Source: Daucus carota subsp. sativus (Eukaryota > Streptophyta > Magnoliopsida > Apiales > Apiaceae). Taken from it: DNA of 64,000 nucleotides. Under the pieces are notes generated by a model. The model worked only from the letters and a program-made list of their open reading frames with translations. It searched no databases and was not told where the DNA came from. Shown in pieces: positions 53,865-63,825 of this stretch (positions are counted from its first letter, which is position 1; every line of letters starts with the position of its first letter). The stretch is from NCBI RefSeq assembly GCF_001625215.2, contig NC_030381.2:54981214-55045213 (forward strand). Reading direction: 5' to 3'. Made by a program: the position numbers and the translations under genes.

Positions 53865-54539
53865 TTAATGCCTCTCCTTCAGTCCATTTATTAAATTTCC
53901 CACATACGCTTGTTCTGGAAGTCCTGGAATCATACCTGCCACATATTCGAATGCCTGAATATACTCTTCAACAGTCGAATCTTGTCGAAGTTCCGCTAGT
54001 TTTTCATAGGGATTTCCAGATTTTGATCCTCCAAATCTCCTCATTAACTCATTTGCCAGTTCATCCCATGTAATTGCAGGTGACTTGCCTCGCAACCATT
54101 TTAACCAATGTATCGCTATACCTTCCATAGCGATGAATGCAAGCTTGACCTTATGCTCCGGTTGCGTGTTTTGTACTTCGAAATATTGTTCAGCTCGATA
54201 CACCCAGCCCACAGGGTCTTGTCCGTTAAAGTTTGGAAGTTCCACCTTCTTCACTGCAAGGCGAAATTCATCATATGTATCATGATAGTGGGTAGTTTTT
54301 ACAACTGATGACGTCCCTTCTCCTTTGTTGTTTCCTTTTGCTTGTGATGTTACTTCACTTGATGGAACACCAGACTCTGTGGACTTTTCTTTTAAACATG
54401 CCAGCATCTCTGATAGTTTTCCCTCTAACACCCGGAACTGGCTGGTGCGCTCCATCTGCTCCTTCTGCAGCAAGTCATGCAGCAACTTAACATCTTTCTC
54501 TACCGTATCGATTCTGTTTTCCATTCTAGTATTGACCAT
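53865..54539 (-). pseudogene. Ty3 gag, N-terminal part
   Basis: It starts MVNTRMENRIDTVEKDVKLL, a coiled-coil-like lead. The Retrotrans_gag domain follows: VELPNFNGQDPVGWVYRAEQ, MEGIAIHWLKWLRG, WDELANELMRRFGG, VEEYIQAFEYVAGMIPGLPE and LINGLK. It ends at an early stop after KERH; an extra base there breaks the link to the GIKRRLRVHDP continuation. Confidence 0.85.
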
Positions 54540-54557
54540 CTACTAGGATCCCAAATA

Positions 54558-54569
54558 GCCTTGATACCA
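54558..54569 (-). other. Retrotransposon primer-binding site
   Basis: The minus strand reads TGGTATCAAGGC two bases inside the LTR edge. This resembles the initiator-methionine tRNA complement used by most plant LTR elements (TGGTATCAGAGC), with changes at the end. Confidence 0.75.
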
Positions 54570-54571
54570 AT

Positions 54572-55010
54572 TGTTATGAACCTAGATCATATAAGGATAA
54601 ATAGACCAAATAGATATATTTATGAGAGTGACTGAAATACTAATAGAGATTCTGGTGCTTCACCAGAATTACAAAAGATGGTGCTTCACCACCTGCCAGA
54701 GCTTCTCTGCTGTGGAATAATGATAAACAAAAACTCAATGCCTAGACTACCACTGTGTGCTAGTTTAAATATTTTATTTTCCCTAATCTGATCCCCCAAA
54801 TCGTGCAGAGAATCTTTCTCTAGAATCCCTGAAATCTTCCATATAATCCTCTCAATTAATTTCACTTGTTTTGTCCAGCAAAACATGTGGTCTTGTTCCA
54901 CTAATTAAGCACCCCTCAGATTTCCTTTCTTTTCCCGTCTATTGTAAGTCTTCATTTCTCTGACTTTCTTTGGTCTCCTATGGTATGTCGCAATTATTGG
55001 GGGTCTAACA
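54572..55010 (-). repeat. 5' LTR of the Ty3 element (439 bp)
   Basis: On the plus strand it runs TGTTATGAACC ... GGGTCTAACA, so it has TGTTA/TAACA ends. Its inner edge is next to the primer-binding site. Its outer edge abuts NIN-like coding sequence (CCTTGTCACAAG), giving CCTTG as the expected 5-base duplication. It contains two nearby copies of the self-complementary word TGGTGCTTCACCA (54652-54692). Confidence 0.85.
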
Positions 55011-55861
55011 CCTTGTCACAAGCAATTAACACCCAATCGCCCTCATCATCTTGATACTTGATGCTAAATGTATCCCTCTTCCTTTTCATTCTCAGCCGTT
55101 CAATCACATTATTTTCCAAGTCTACCTTTCCTGATGAATCAAGCACCTCAAATATTATGGCAATTTCATTATAGGTTGCCTTCACAGTTATCATATCCGT
55201 TTCTTGCAGAGGGGAAATGTTGTGACAATAAGAATTTGTTCTACTCGGTTCCTCCGCATTAACTCTCCTGAGCTTAGACGAATTTTGACTGTCCAATTTC
55301 TTCTTGTGAGATCGCCACCTTTTAATACCATTGTCTCGACATATGCATTTAAAAGTAGACCGACTAACTAAAACCATTCAACATGTAGAAAAGATACACA
55401 AGACTGGAATAAGTATATCTCTAACGACTAAATCATAACTAGTTTATGAATATGGCAAGCACAGGTATAGAAGCACAAGTACATGGTTAAAAGAACATAC
55501 CATTAAATTACTTTGCTGCATCATCCTGTAGTTTTCCAAATTGCGTGCTAAGAATATCATAAGTGTAACCTTTTTCAGGTGATTTCCTTTCTTTTGATGT
55601 TTCCTCTATGCATGTTTGGCTTGAAACATAATTGTAGGTGCCATATTTTTCTACACCCTCAACAAGCCCCTTTTCATGTATAGAATCTTCCACTACTGGT
55701 GGCTGATGCACATGATCTAAGGTCACTAGGTCCTTTTCAATTTCTACAATTTCTTGAAGAGGTGGTGATTTTTCGGTTTGAAAATTTGAAGACTGATATT
55801 CAGCATTCATAGCATATCCAGCATCTTGAACAGGTAATTCTTTAACTACTTCATTTCCTGC
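55011..55861 (-). pseudogene. NIN-like protein (RWP-RK/PB1) remnant, interrupted by Ty3 LTR
   Basis: Two minus-strand exons. The first (about 55861 to 55500, acceptor TTTTGCAG) ends SPEKGYTYDILSTQFGKLQD then DAAK, matching the RWP-RK start (EKTISL-VLQQYF-GSLKDAAK). A TAA follows, then F-N and a donor GTATGTTC. The second exon (from about 55370, acceptor TTTTAG) continues V-SRSTFKCICRDNGIKRWRSH, i.e. the RWP-RK end with RWPSRK changed to RWRSHK. A linker and a PB1 domain follow (ITVKATYNEIAIIFEVLDSS ... IKYQDDEGDWVLIACDK). The PB1 end is replaced by the LTR. Family members are nitrate-responsive or nodulation transcription factors; with a stop in the DNA-binding domain and a cut PB1 this copy is dead. 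Identification of the family is firm. Confidence 0.82.
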
Positions 55862-56327
55862 AAAATTAATAAATGAAGTAAAAACCAATTTCTAGTCACA
55901 TTATGGATGTTCTCAATAATATATGCAAGAGCAAAATAGTAAAGAAAAAACAGTAAAGAAAATGCGGTGAGCGCCTGGGAAGCACGAATACGTCGACACG
56001 GGTATTTGCAAATCATCAAAGAGTCCTGGATATGGGACATGACAAAAATATAACTAGTGATAAAAAATATATATATAAGATCTGCATATAGATTTCAAAT
56101 ACACAGCAAGAGATATGTGTACACAAGAACCTGAGAGAGATTTGTATAGAATCCTATTAGAAGAACCAGAGAACCTGAGATTCAAAACGAGTTCAAATTT
56201 TGTTCTGCCTATTTTTACAAAATAATTGTATATTCACATTTCAAATGTCATTATATGATTGTTAAAATCAATATTGATTTAATAACTGAGGATTATAAAA
56301 ATTATATGAAAATTGCAAAACTTGTAA

Positions 56328-56776
56328 GGGGTCGTTTGGTTGGAGAGAGGGTATGGGGTTGGAATGAGGAATCGGGTTAAGCTGGTATGGGTTTGAGGTA
56401 TCATTTCTGATATCAGGTGTTTGGTTGAGTGCTGGAATGAATATGGTTGAATTATAATATTTATGAGTTATTAATTGTAATTAATTTAAAATATTATTAA
56501 ATTCATATTTATATATATTTTTGAGTCATTAATTTCATTTTGTATTAATTATCTACATGAAATGATAAAAATAGTAATGAAAATAAAAGGAAAAGAGTTT
56601 GATTCCTGAAACCCATGTTTCATACCCACCTCTTCCCTTGGGTATGAATATCTCATACCTTGTGGGTTTGAGGAATGGGTTTGAGGGAAGAAATTTTTTC
56701 AACCAACATCATGTACGGGTTTGGAATGAACAAAACCCATACCTGATACCAGGAAAGCGCGAACCAAACGACCCCT
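56328..56776. mobile_element. Harbinger/Tourist MITE with perfect ends
   Basis: Inverted ends GGGGTCGTTTGGTT (56328-56341) and AACCAAACGACCCC (56763-56776) are perfect over 14 bases, flanked by TAA on both sides (56325-56327, 56777-56779). The 449-bp interior has no ORF of note. TAA duplication and these ends are diagnostic of the PIF/Harbinger superfamily. Confidence 0.9.
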
Positions 56777-56779
56777 AAC

Positions 56780-57865
56780 TGAGATTCAAAAACAGATTCG
56801 TAAAATTAATGAGATTCAAAACCAAATTCTCAAACTGTATGAGATTCAAAAATAAATTCTTAAAATGTACTTGTAAGATTTAAATAAGTTCTAAAATTTT
56901 CTCAAATTTTTTTTTGATATTTACAAACATTTTTTTTAATTAGTTTTTGGAACCATTGTATAGGTATAAAAATATTTATATATATGGTCTGATTCAAATG
57001 AGAACAAGTCTTAAATGAGAATGCAGAACCGCTAATCGCCGTTCAATCAATCTCAAATTAATGACTTAGATTTTCTTATATAAAATATCTTTATATATCT
57101 CCTTCTACGTATCTGTATGTATTTCTTTAAACACAATATTAGTTCTTCTTAAAGTTCAATATGTAAATTTTGTTCTGCAACTGAAATTGAAAATTTCAAA
57201 TGCAGAACATACTTATTTCTATTATAAATTTCGGAAGTTCTACATTTGAAATTGTTTATGTCTTGCATCTGATATTGGAGATCTATAAGTTCATGTGCAG
57301 AACATACAATGCAAATATGTTAGTTCATACACGGAACATACTTATTTCTTTTAAATTCAATAAATTCCGCGTTGAAAGTTCTCGAACTTGTTTAAGTCTT
57401 AAATCTCAATTTGGAGATCACTAATTCCAAATTATATTATTAACTCTTTTACGTGATTTTGGAAGATATGAAATTGTATAATATTAAAATTTTCAAAAAT
57501 AATACTCGATAAAGATTCACTACAAATCTTGTTGATTTCTTTCCTTTTTTATTTTACAAATTTACCATATAAATATAGCATAGTGTATCTTTATTGTATT
57601 ATATACTAATTATATACTGGTTCTTAGTTTAGAGTGGTTTTCCACGGAGCATGACCACACACATATATATAAGAAAGTATAAGGACACCTAGTATGATAT
57701 GTATATGAATGTATGTATATGGGGTGTACGTAAATATGAGTGTCATAGGTGTTTGTATATTAGTTTATATATATGTATGAGAAAGAATGATGAAAACACA
57801 GAGGAGATATAGAAAATGGGAACATCACACAGTTAGGGCAAGGTAAGATGGTATTGGGCCTTTTT
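56780..57865. other. AT-rich spacer, no gene seen
   Basis: It starts with three loose copies of 'gagattcaaaa' (56780-56850). Words such as 'tgcagaacatacttatttct' recur at 57201 and 57320, suggesting a decayed tandem or inverted structure. No coding sequence is recognised. Confidence 0.55.
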
Positions 57866-58201
57866 TTAGGGGGGGCGAGACGCTTGCGTGTCGGTAACGA
57901 TTCCACCTCTGTTTGCACGTCGACAAGCCACAGGGAGATCAGACATACACAACCGAGTCGTTGAGTCTGCCACATCCGACACGCATTCAGCAGCCTTTTT
58001 GCCATGTCCATGCTTCCCAGGTGAGCACATACTCGAATTGTTTATGAAGTTCGGCAAACTGCTTAATGCTGTGGAGCCATGAAAACCCACAAATATAATA
58101 ACAGAAGAGGAAAATGTATTGTGGTCTGTATCTCGGATAACATCATGAAGCTCATTGCCCACCGTCCGCTGGTTTTGCATGATACCCCCCAAAAAACCCA
58201 A
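57866..58201 (-). other. Open, GC-richer stretch without recognised homology
   Basis: The minus frame is open for 111 codons (from MGFLGGIMQNQRTV) and an overlapping frame for 83 (57760-58011). Base composition is clearly higher in GC than the surroundings, like an exon. The translation has no signal peptide or domain I know, so this may be an exon fragment of a degraded gene or chance. I do not assign a function. Confidence 0.25.
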
Positions 58202-58449
58202 AATATATCATCCACTGGTTCTCCAAGATACCCCCTAAAAACCCAAAAGTTAAGACCCTTTTCAGGATGCTTACCTTCTATTGATGCTTCCTCAGTGCAT
58301 CTTAAAGTACAATATAAATGGTGGAATCAACTTTTTTCTGGATACCCAATAAGCCCTAACATAATAAACCTCCAAGTGATATATCTATTTAAAGCGACTC
58401 AAGTCCAAATAAAGGCACAACTCAAAAAGGTCTAGACCTACCAGAAAAA

Positions 58450-59011
58450 GCCCAAGTCATGCAAACATGCATGAATGCACCAAGCACTTCCAGACAACAT
58501 TTGGCCTTGAACGTCCTCATCTCCTGTTTAACACCCTACCTACAGTCACAGGCAGCCCAATCCACTCTCAGCAACTACAGTGACTAGAAGCCTTCTCCGA
58601 GAGCTAGGCCTTGGTTCTTGGTCGACCCCGTCCAAGTGGCCACGTGCAACCAACACGGTGACACCTGCCTTTCTAAAGCTGACAGAGATCAGTCCCAAGT
58701 ACATGTATGGGGCTCTAAGTCCGACTTCTGAAACTTCAAACGACCCTAAAGCCTTGGTCAACCCATCATACGGACCTACTGCCTCTCATGCTGGGGAACC
58801 CTACAAATATCTCGGCCTCGTGAATCGTGATCAGAGCAAATTTAAATTCCATATCTCTCCTTGTCTCTACTTCTTCTCTTTACCTTTAAAAAAAATTAAT
58901 TTCACACACGCTAGAAGGTCCAAGAGCAACGAGCTCCACGTTGACATTCCCTTTTCTGATAGCTTGGACCCAAATCTCGGCAAGCATACATCAATTTATT
59001 TGGGTTTATGA
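58450..59011 (+). other. GC-richer patch with 143-codon ORF, possibly old retrotransposon DNA
   Basis: Composition shifts to near 50% GC from about 58450 to 58830 between AT-rich flanks. The plus frame 58580-59011 is open (MTRSLLRELGLGSWSTPSKW...), with no recognisable domain. Wording such as CCTACAAATATCTCGG followed by a CT-rich leader resembles an LTR promoter and leader, so a solo LTR or fragment is my best guess. No ends were found. Confidence 0.3.
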
Positions 59012-59646
59012 CTAGGTAGCTCCTGTTGTATGGACATAAGAAGGCCTCTTTTGTTTCTATGTAACCAAACTATGTAGCTAGAAGTTCCTTGAATTATATA
59101 TGTGTAACTGTGTTTGGTTTATTGAGTTTTAAATTAGACAAGGGAACTCCAAGTTACAAGGTTTTCGTAGTTACCACAGAATATGGAAACTTAGCTATCA
59201 AGGTCCTCAACAGTCATTGCAAGTTACCTAACTATCTAATATACAAATATTCACAGCTTACCAAAATTAACCATGTAACTTCTATGAAATTGAACATAGT
59301 GAATGAGGATGTTGTTTATGTATTTTCTGCAAACTATATGAATTGGCTCAAATTAAATCAAACATAATATTGATTATAATCACATAATTCCCGACATTCA
59401 CCTATATGAATTGACACAAAATTAAATCAAACACGCTACAGATTATAATCACATAATTCCCGCTGATGATTGGAATCAGCATCCGATTTTCACCAACTGG
59501 ACTGGATTACATTTAGCAATTGTAAATTTAATATTAGGGGTCTCGAGGTGTGTTTTAATACCCATAAAGTAAACTATAAAAAAAAAAAACTAATACGGCA
59601 ACATGAAACACTAACATTGTTCAACCAAAAAGGGGTTGTGTCTTAC
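59012..59646. other. Spacer with a pair of direct repeats
   Basis: 59385-59465 contains CACATAATTCCCG and 'aaattaaatcaaac' twice each, a short tandem duplication. No gene is recognised. Confidence 0.5.
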
Positions 59647-59845
59647 CATCAACTCCAACTGCAACTGGCTCCTGTTGCAGTATAGCATCCCAATCAGGTT
59701 CGACATCGGGATAATGTTGAAAGGTAGTTTGAGCTATGTTATTCTCTTCTTGCACATTAAAGTGGTTACTAAGTGATGCAAGTCCCCCTGTATCATTAGC
59801 AAATTCCCCCAAACACATTCCACTCCCAAAATTCACATCATCCAC
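59647..59845 (-). other. Possible first exon of a minus-strand gene
   Basis: Met at 59845, then DDVNFGSGMCLGEFANDTGG, ending EPDWDAILQQEPVAVGVDG at a good donor (GATGGTAAGAC). It is acidic and polar and looks like a transcription-factor N-terminus. It is on the same strand as, and about 3.8 kb upstream of, the NIN-like remnant, so it could be its first exon; no middle exons connect them. Speculative. Confidence 0.35.
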
Positions 59846-59879
59846 CGCAGAAAGACCCTGAGGGAGTACAATTTAATTC

Positions 59880-60020
59880 CTGTCTTGCAAGCTCACAAAT
59901 TCTATCCCGATTTCCCCCTCGGTTTCGGTCTCGCTTCCCTCAAAATCATTAATTCTTCCCGTCTTGCAAGCTCACAAATTCTTAATTCTTCCTGTCTTCT
60001 AAGCTCACAAATTCTATCCC
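59880..60020. repeat. Three imperfect direct repeats
   Basis: CCTGTCTTGCAAGCTCACAA (59879), CCCGTCTTGCAAGCTCACAA (59958) and CCTGTCTTCTAAGCTCACAA (59991), each followed by ATTCT. They lie upstream of the candidate first exon at 59647-59845. Confidence 0.75.
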
Positions 60021-60126
60021 AACACTTAATGCTTCTGTGCAGTGTCAAGATTCAACTTCTTCTACAAAATCTAAAAACGCACAGATTCAAGAGTATCGGT
60101 TTACTCAAACAATCACGCCGTTAAAA

Positions 60127-61525
60127 CCCTACCCAGCCGGATATCAAGATATTATTCATTTATTTATCTATTTTGTTGATTGATCTACTTTTGTAAATCA
60201 ATACGATAGAATTACTCAACCTCTATGAAAATAAAAGTTATCTTAAATAATACAATTTAATAACTTTTGGAAGTTATGAATATATTTTGAATAATTTATC
60301 CAATATTATTCTGTTAACTTTTTTTCATAAAATAAAGAATTGCCTATCTTGAAATTCGGTAAATATTTTGCAGATCAACTAATTTTAAGATGACGTTATC
60401 TTAAATTAATCATTTATATTCAAAGATCTCTTGTTTTTTTATGAAATAATTAAGTTAATTATAATATTATTGTAATAAATGAATTTGGTTTGTTCTGTAA
60501 ACATTTTGTAAAAAAGAATTAGAATTTTTCAAAAACATCAAAATAAAAAGTTATTTAAGAAACTAGACAAATGGTTCCCAGTGGAAAATTTGATAGAAAT
60601 TTTAGTATGTAACTAGTGAAAAAAACGCGCTTCGCGCGATAAAAATTTTGTTTAATTTATATCTGTTAAAATATTTATATGATGACAATTTTCATCTCTT
60701 CTCTTTAACTTTATTATTAAAATATAAAAAAAATGGTGATAAAAATCTAAAAATGATAAAGAAAAAATATCTCACTATTTTTCATGATAACATAGATTTT
60801 GAATATAAAAATTGGCCAACACTTAAAATTTAACTATATTTGTAATTAAAGAAAATATATTTTTTAGAATTATACTAGAATCAAGTATATTCTTTTATAT
60901 AAAAAAGGAGAACGAAATCTAATAAAATACTTGTATACTACTATACTTAGCCATAGCACATAGAGGCCCATAACACACAGCTTAGTGCTTACTATTTTAT
61001 AGTCCTCTAAATATAGTAAGTCTAGAATCTCATAAACCTGAAGAATTGTGTTTCAGTGATCTGTGAAGAAACAAATGATGATACTGACAAGTCCGAAGTT
61101 TGGTAACAACAGCTTCTTCAGTTAGACCATCCTCTGCAGACCGCAGAGTATGTCTTCATGATCTCTAGTACTGAGATTAGGCAATAACCCTTTGCAGAGC
61201 GAGACAAACGGTATGAATAAGTACTGGCCAAACACCCCCTTAAATCCATGAACAAAGAACGACAAGACAAGAAGAGAATTTAGAGATATCTTCTTTGTTC
61301 AGTTATGTCCTGCACTTGTATTGGACCTTTCTATTTTCACCTTCTTACAACTATGAATAGTTTGTTATCTAGAAGCTGTCACATTAGCACTAGTCTTCTA
61401 ATTCGGGCCTTCAATTAGTCAATAAAAGACGATTATCATCTTAGAAGCTGTTACAAAAGGCCTTGCATAAGGTCTTAAATAATCTACCGAATTCTAAATA
61501 GAAGAAACACATACTAAGAATAGCA
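60127..61525. other. Spacer upstream of the dehydrogenase gene
   Basis: AT-rich to about 60950, with a Helitron-like terminus at 60613. From 61020 to 61520 the composition is more balanced, as expected for a 5' UTR or promoter. I see no convincing TATA box or second gene. Confidence 0.5.
60613..60640 (-). mobile_element. Helitron-like 3' terminus
   Basis: The minus strand reads CGCGCGAAGCGCG (perfect 5-base arms), nine bases, then CTAG followed by T, the hairpin-plus-CTRR layout of Helitron 3' ends. The body would extend to higher coordinates; its other end was not found. Confidence 0.45.
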
Positions 61526-62994
61526 ATGACAGATATCGGCAGTCTAAGTGGGAAAAGGTAATATATTATTATATATGTTATGTGCAGGTGTAATCGCAGA
61601 ACTTTTAAGGCGACAAGTAATATAATTATATAAAGTGAATTATTAAGTAGTTAAATCTGATGTTTAGTTGTGACCTGCATCTGTCGTAGGTGTGCTCTCG
61701 TGACAGGAGGAGGCAGAGGAATCGGCTTTGAGATATGCAGAAAGCTTGCTGAAAATGAAATTAGAGTGATATTAACAGACAGAAGTCAGAAAGATGCAAT
61801 AGAAGCTGTGGAAAAAATTAAACTTTCTGGGAATTCAGATGTTGTTTCTCATCAACTAGACGTAAAAGATTCAGAGAGTATTGCAGCAGTAGCAAACTAT
61901 GTCAAAGGCAATTTTGGGAAACTTGACATTCTGGTGATCATTATGATATCACATAATTAGACATCTTTCCAACCAGTTGAATATAGTGATTGTTATAACT
62001 CATAGAAACTTGTATCCATGTTGTTTATCGGAAATCTTGTACAGGTGAATAATGCAGGAGCTCCAGGACTGGTTATAGCAAAGCCTCAGGATTTCAGGTC
62101 CTTTAAAGATGGAGCAGGATTTGTAAGTAGACTTAAATTACTTAGTGGATCAACTTGTATCAATCAATCTAACTTGTTGACGAAGTAGTATTAATCATAT
62201 GAATACAAAGTTATATTAATAAAAATAAAGAGATTAAAATCAGCATATCTGCTACATGAGGTTTTATCATGCTCACACAAACTTAAGAAATTAATGTATT
62301 TTAGCCCTCCATGACTGACCATACAGATTGTCCCTTCCAGTTCCAGGTGATCGATGAGAATGCACATTTATTAGAAGGAATTATTGAAGAAAACTATGAA
62401 TTGGCAGAAGATTGTCTCAGAACAAACTACTATGGAACAAAAGCGGTGACTACTGAGCTGCTGCCGCTGCTTCAACTCTCAAATTCTGCAAGAATAGTGA
62501 ATGTATCATCATTTTTTGGTGAACTAAAGGTAAGTTAGTAACTTGTCAATACAAAACTCATGCTAAACCTCCCACACACACAAAAAACCTCACTGTGTTA
62601 TTACTCTTTATTTCAGTGGATTTACAATGAGAAGGTGAAAGCAGATTTGAATAATTTGAAAAGTTTAACAGAGGAGGACATTGATAAGACTGTGGAGTGG
62701 TTTCTCAAGGATTACGAGGAAAAAAACTTAAAGGCTAATGGTTGGCCTATTGTAGTGTCAGCTTATAAAATATCCAAAGCAGCCATCAATGCCTATACTA
62801 GATTGCTAGCAAAAAAATACCCCAATATGCTTATCAATTGCGTTCATCCAGGCTATACTCAAACAGAATTGACAAGTAAAACAGGACCCCTAACTCCAGA
62901 GGAAGGTGCCAGAGCTCCCGTAATGCTGGCACTGTTGCCGGATGATGGTCCTTCAGGCACCTACTTTCTGGAGATGCAACCATCAACTTTCTAG
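61526..62994 (+). CDS. Short-chain dehydrogenase/reductase, five exons (neomenthol dehydrogenase/salutaridine reductase type)
   Basis: Predicted exons: 61526-61557, 61690-61933, 62045-62122, 62347-62529, 62617-62994, all with GT-AG borders and in phase, giving 304 residues. The first exon is only 32 bases (MTDIGSLSGK-R). It is chosen because it joins CALVTGGGRGIGFEICRKL in frame, and no ATG precedes that motif within the second exon. Seen: the TGGGRGIG cofactor loop, LDV, the VNNAG motif at the start of exon 3, NYYGT, catalytic Ser in IVNVSSFFG, YKISK (Tyr and Lys of YxxxK) and a PGYTQTELT tail. This is the monomeric plant SDR110C/114C type, which reduces ketones of terpenoids or alkaloids with NADPH in the cytosol; the substrate cannot be predicted. 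Intact. Confidence 0.85.
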
Positions 62995-63717
62995 TACCCA
63001 AAATTTTCTGCCTTTATTACACAACTATAAAATGTTAAAATAATTTTCTATTGATTGAGATAATAGATTTATGGTGTTCTGTCTTTTACTGTGATCCTCA
63101 AGATGATCGGACAGGTCATCTTTTTGCTGTATCTGTTTCATAATAAACTTTGGTCTGCATGTAAACCAGATCATAGCATGTATTTTTAGATATCAGAGAG
63201 TAGATATCAGAGAGTTATTTCTGGTTTTAGCCTGGCGGATGCTATTTTTTTTTACGGATAAGAGATCGAAAGATCAAGCAGAGGTAGAAGTTCTTAAGTA
63301 TTAAAGTTCTGTAGTTGACAATGAATCCCCTAAACAAATATCCCGAAAATGCAAAGTTTGCAAGTAAAGGCGGACAACGGAAAAGTATTATAATGCATTT
63401 CCAATTTATGTATACAGTGTTGCTGCTAAATTATCAAACAATACTTTATATGTTTATAAAACTGTAATAATCAAACTAAATGATTATTTCAAATAATTTC
63501 ATATCCGTATATTTGATAATTCAAACTTATAAGTTACCATTAAATCACTTTCACTTTTACTTATTACATAAATAGTCTAGTAGTAAACTTATAAGTTGCT
63601 AATTAGGGACTATTTATAAACTGCACTAACTATCCTCCTCGACTGCATCCTCTCCTCTCCTCTTTTTTGTAATCTGTAACCCGATCCGGCCTATTCACCA
63701 CTCATAAAGCAGTGAGC
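62995..63717. other. 3' flank of the dehydrogenase gene
   Basis: 'aataaact' at about 63141 could be a polyadenylation signal. 63400-63600 is AT-rich with a loose hairpin-like pair around 'aacttataagtt'. No gene is seen. Confidence 0.5.
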
Positions 63718-63815
63718 GGAAAAAAGGTAATATAGCTGAAAATGAAATTAGAGTAATATTATTAGCAGGAAATGAGAATAATGAGACTGAGGCTGTGGAA
63801 AAAATTAGAAGTCCT
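63718..63815 (+). pseudogene. Dehydrogenase exon relic
   Basis: The wording GGAAAAAAGGTAATATA matches the exon 1 donor of the gene at 61526, and it then jumps to AENEIRVILLAGNENNETEA and VEKIR, matching exon 2 (AENEIRVILTDRSQKDAIEA). Intron 1 and the cofactor loop are deleted. This is a downstream, decayed tandem copy. Confidence 0.75.
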
Positions 63816-63825
63816 CATATATTGT

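Larger units (their letters stand above)
50919..55010 (-). mobile_element. Degenerate Ty3/gypsy retrotransposon, 3' end lost
   Basis: From right to left: 5' LTR (54572-55010), primer-binding site, gag, zinc knuckle, protease, reverse transcriptase, RNase H, and integrase up to the start of its catalytic core. The gag-pol order and the motifs are those of plant chromovirus-like Ty3 elements; the short LTR would fit the Reina group, but the chromodomain end is missing. Lesions seen: a one-base shift near 53866, a stop between protease and reverse transcriptase, and an extra T in a poly-T run at 52252-52260. There is no 3' LTR: the integrase is cut and joined to the type IV F-box fragment. It cannot move on its own. 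Confidence 0.9.

Noticed and set aside
57888..58435. Plus-strand ORFs in the 57.9-58.4 kb island as a secreted peptide gene
   Set aside because: No signal peptide or conserved cysteine pattern of known plant peptide families could be recognised in any frame.
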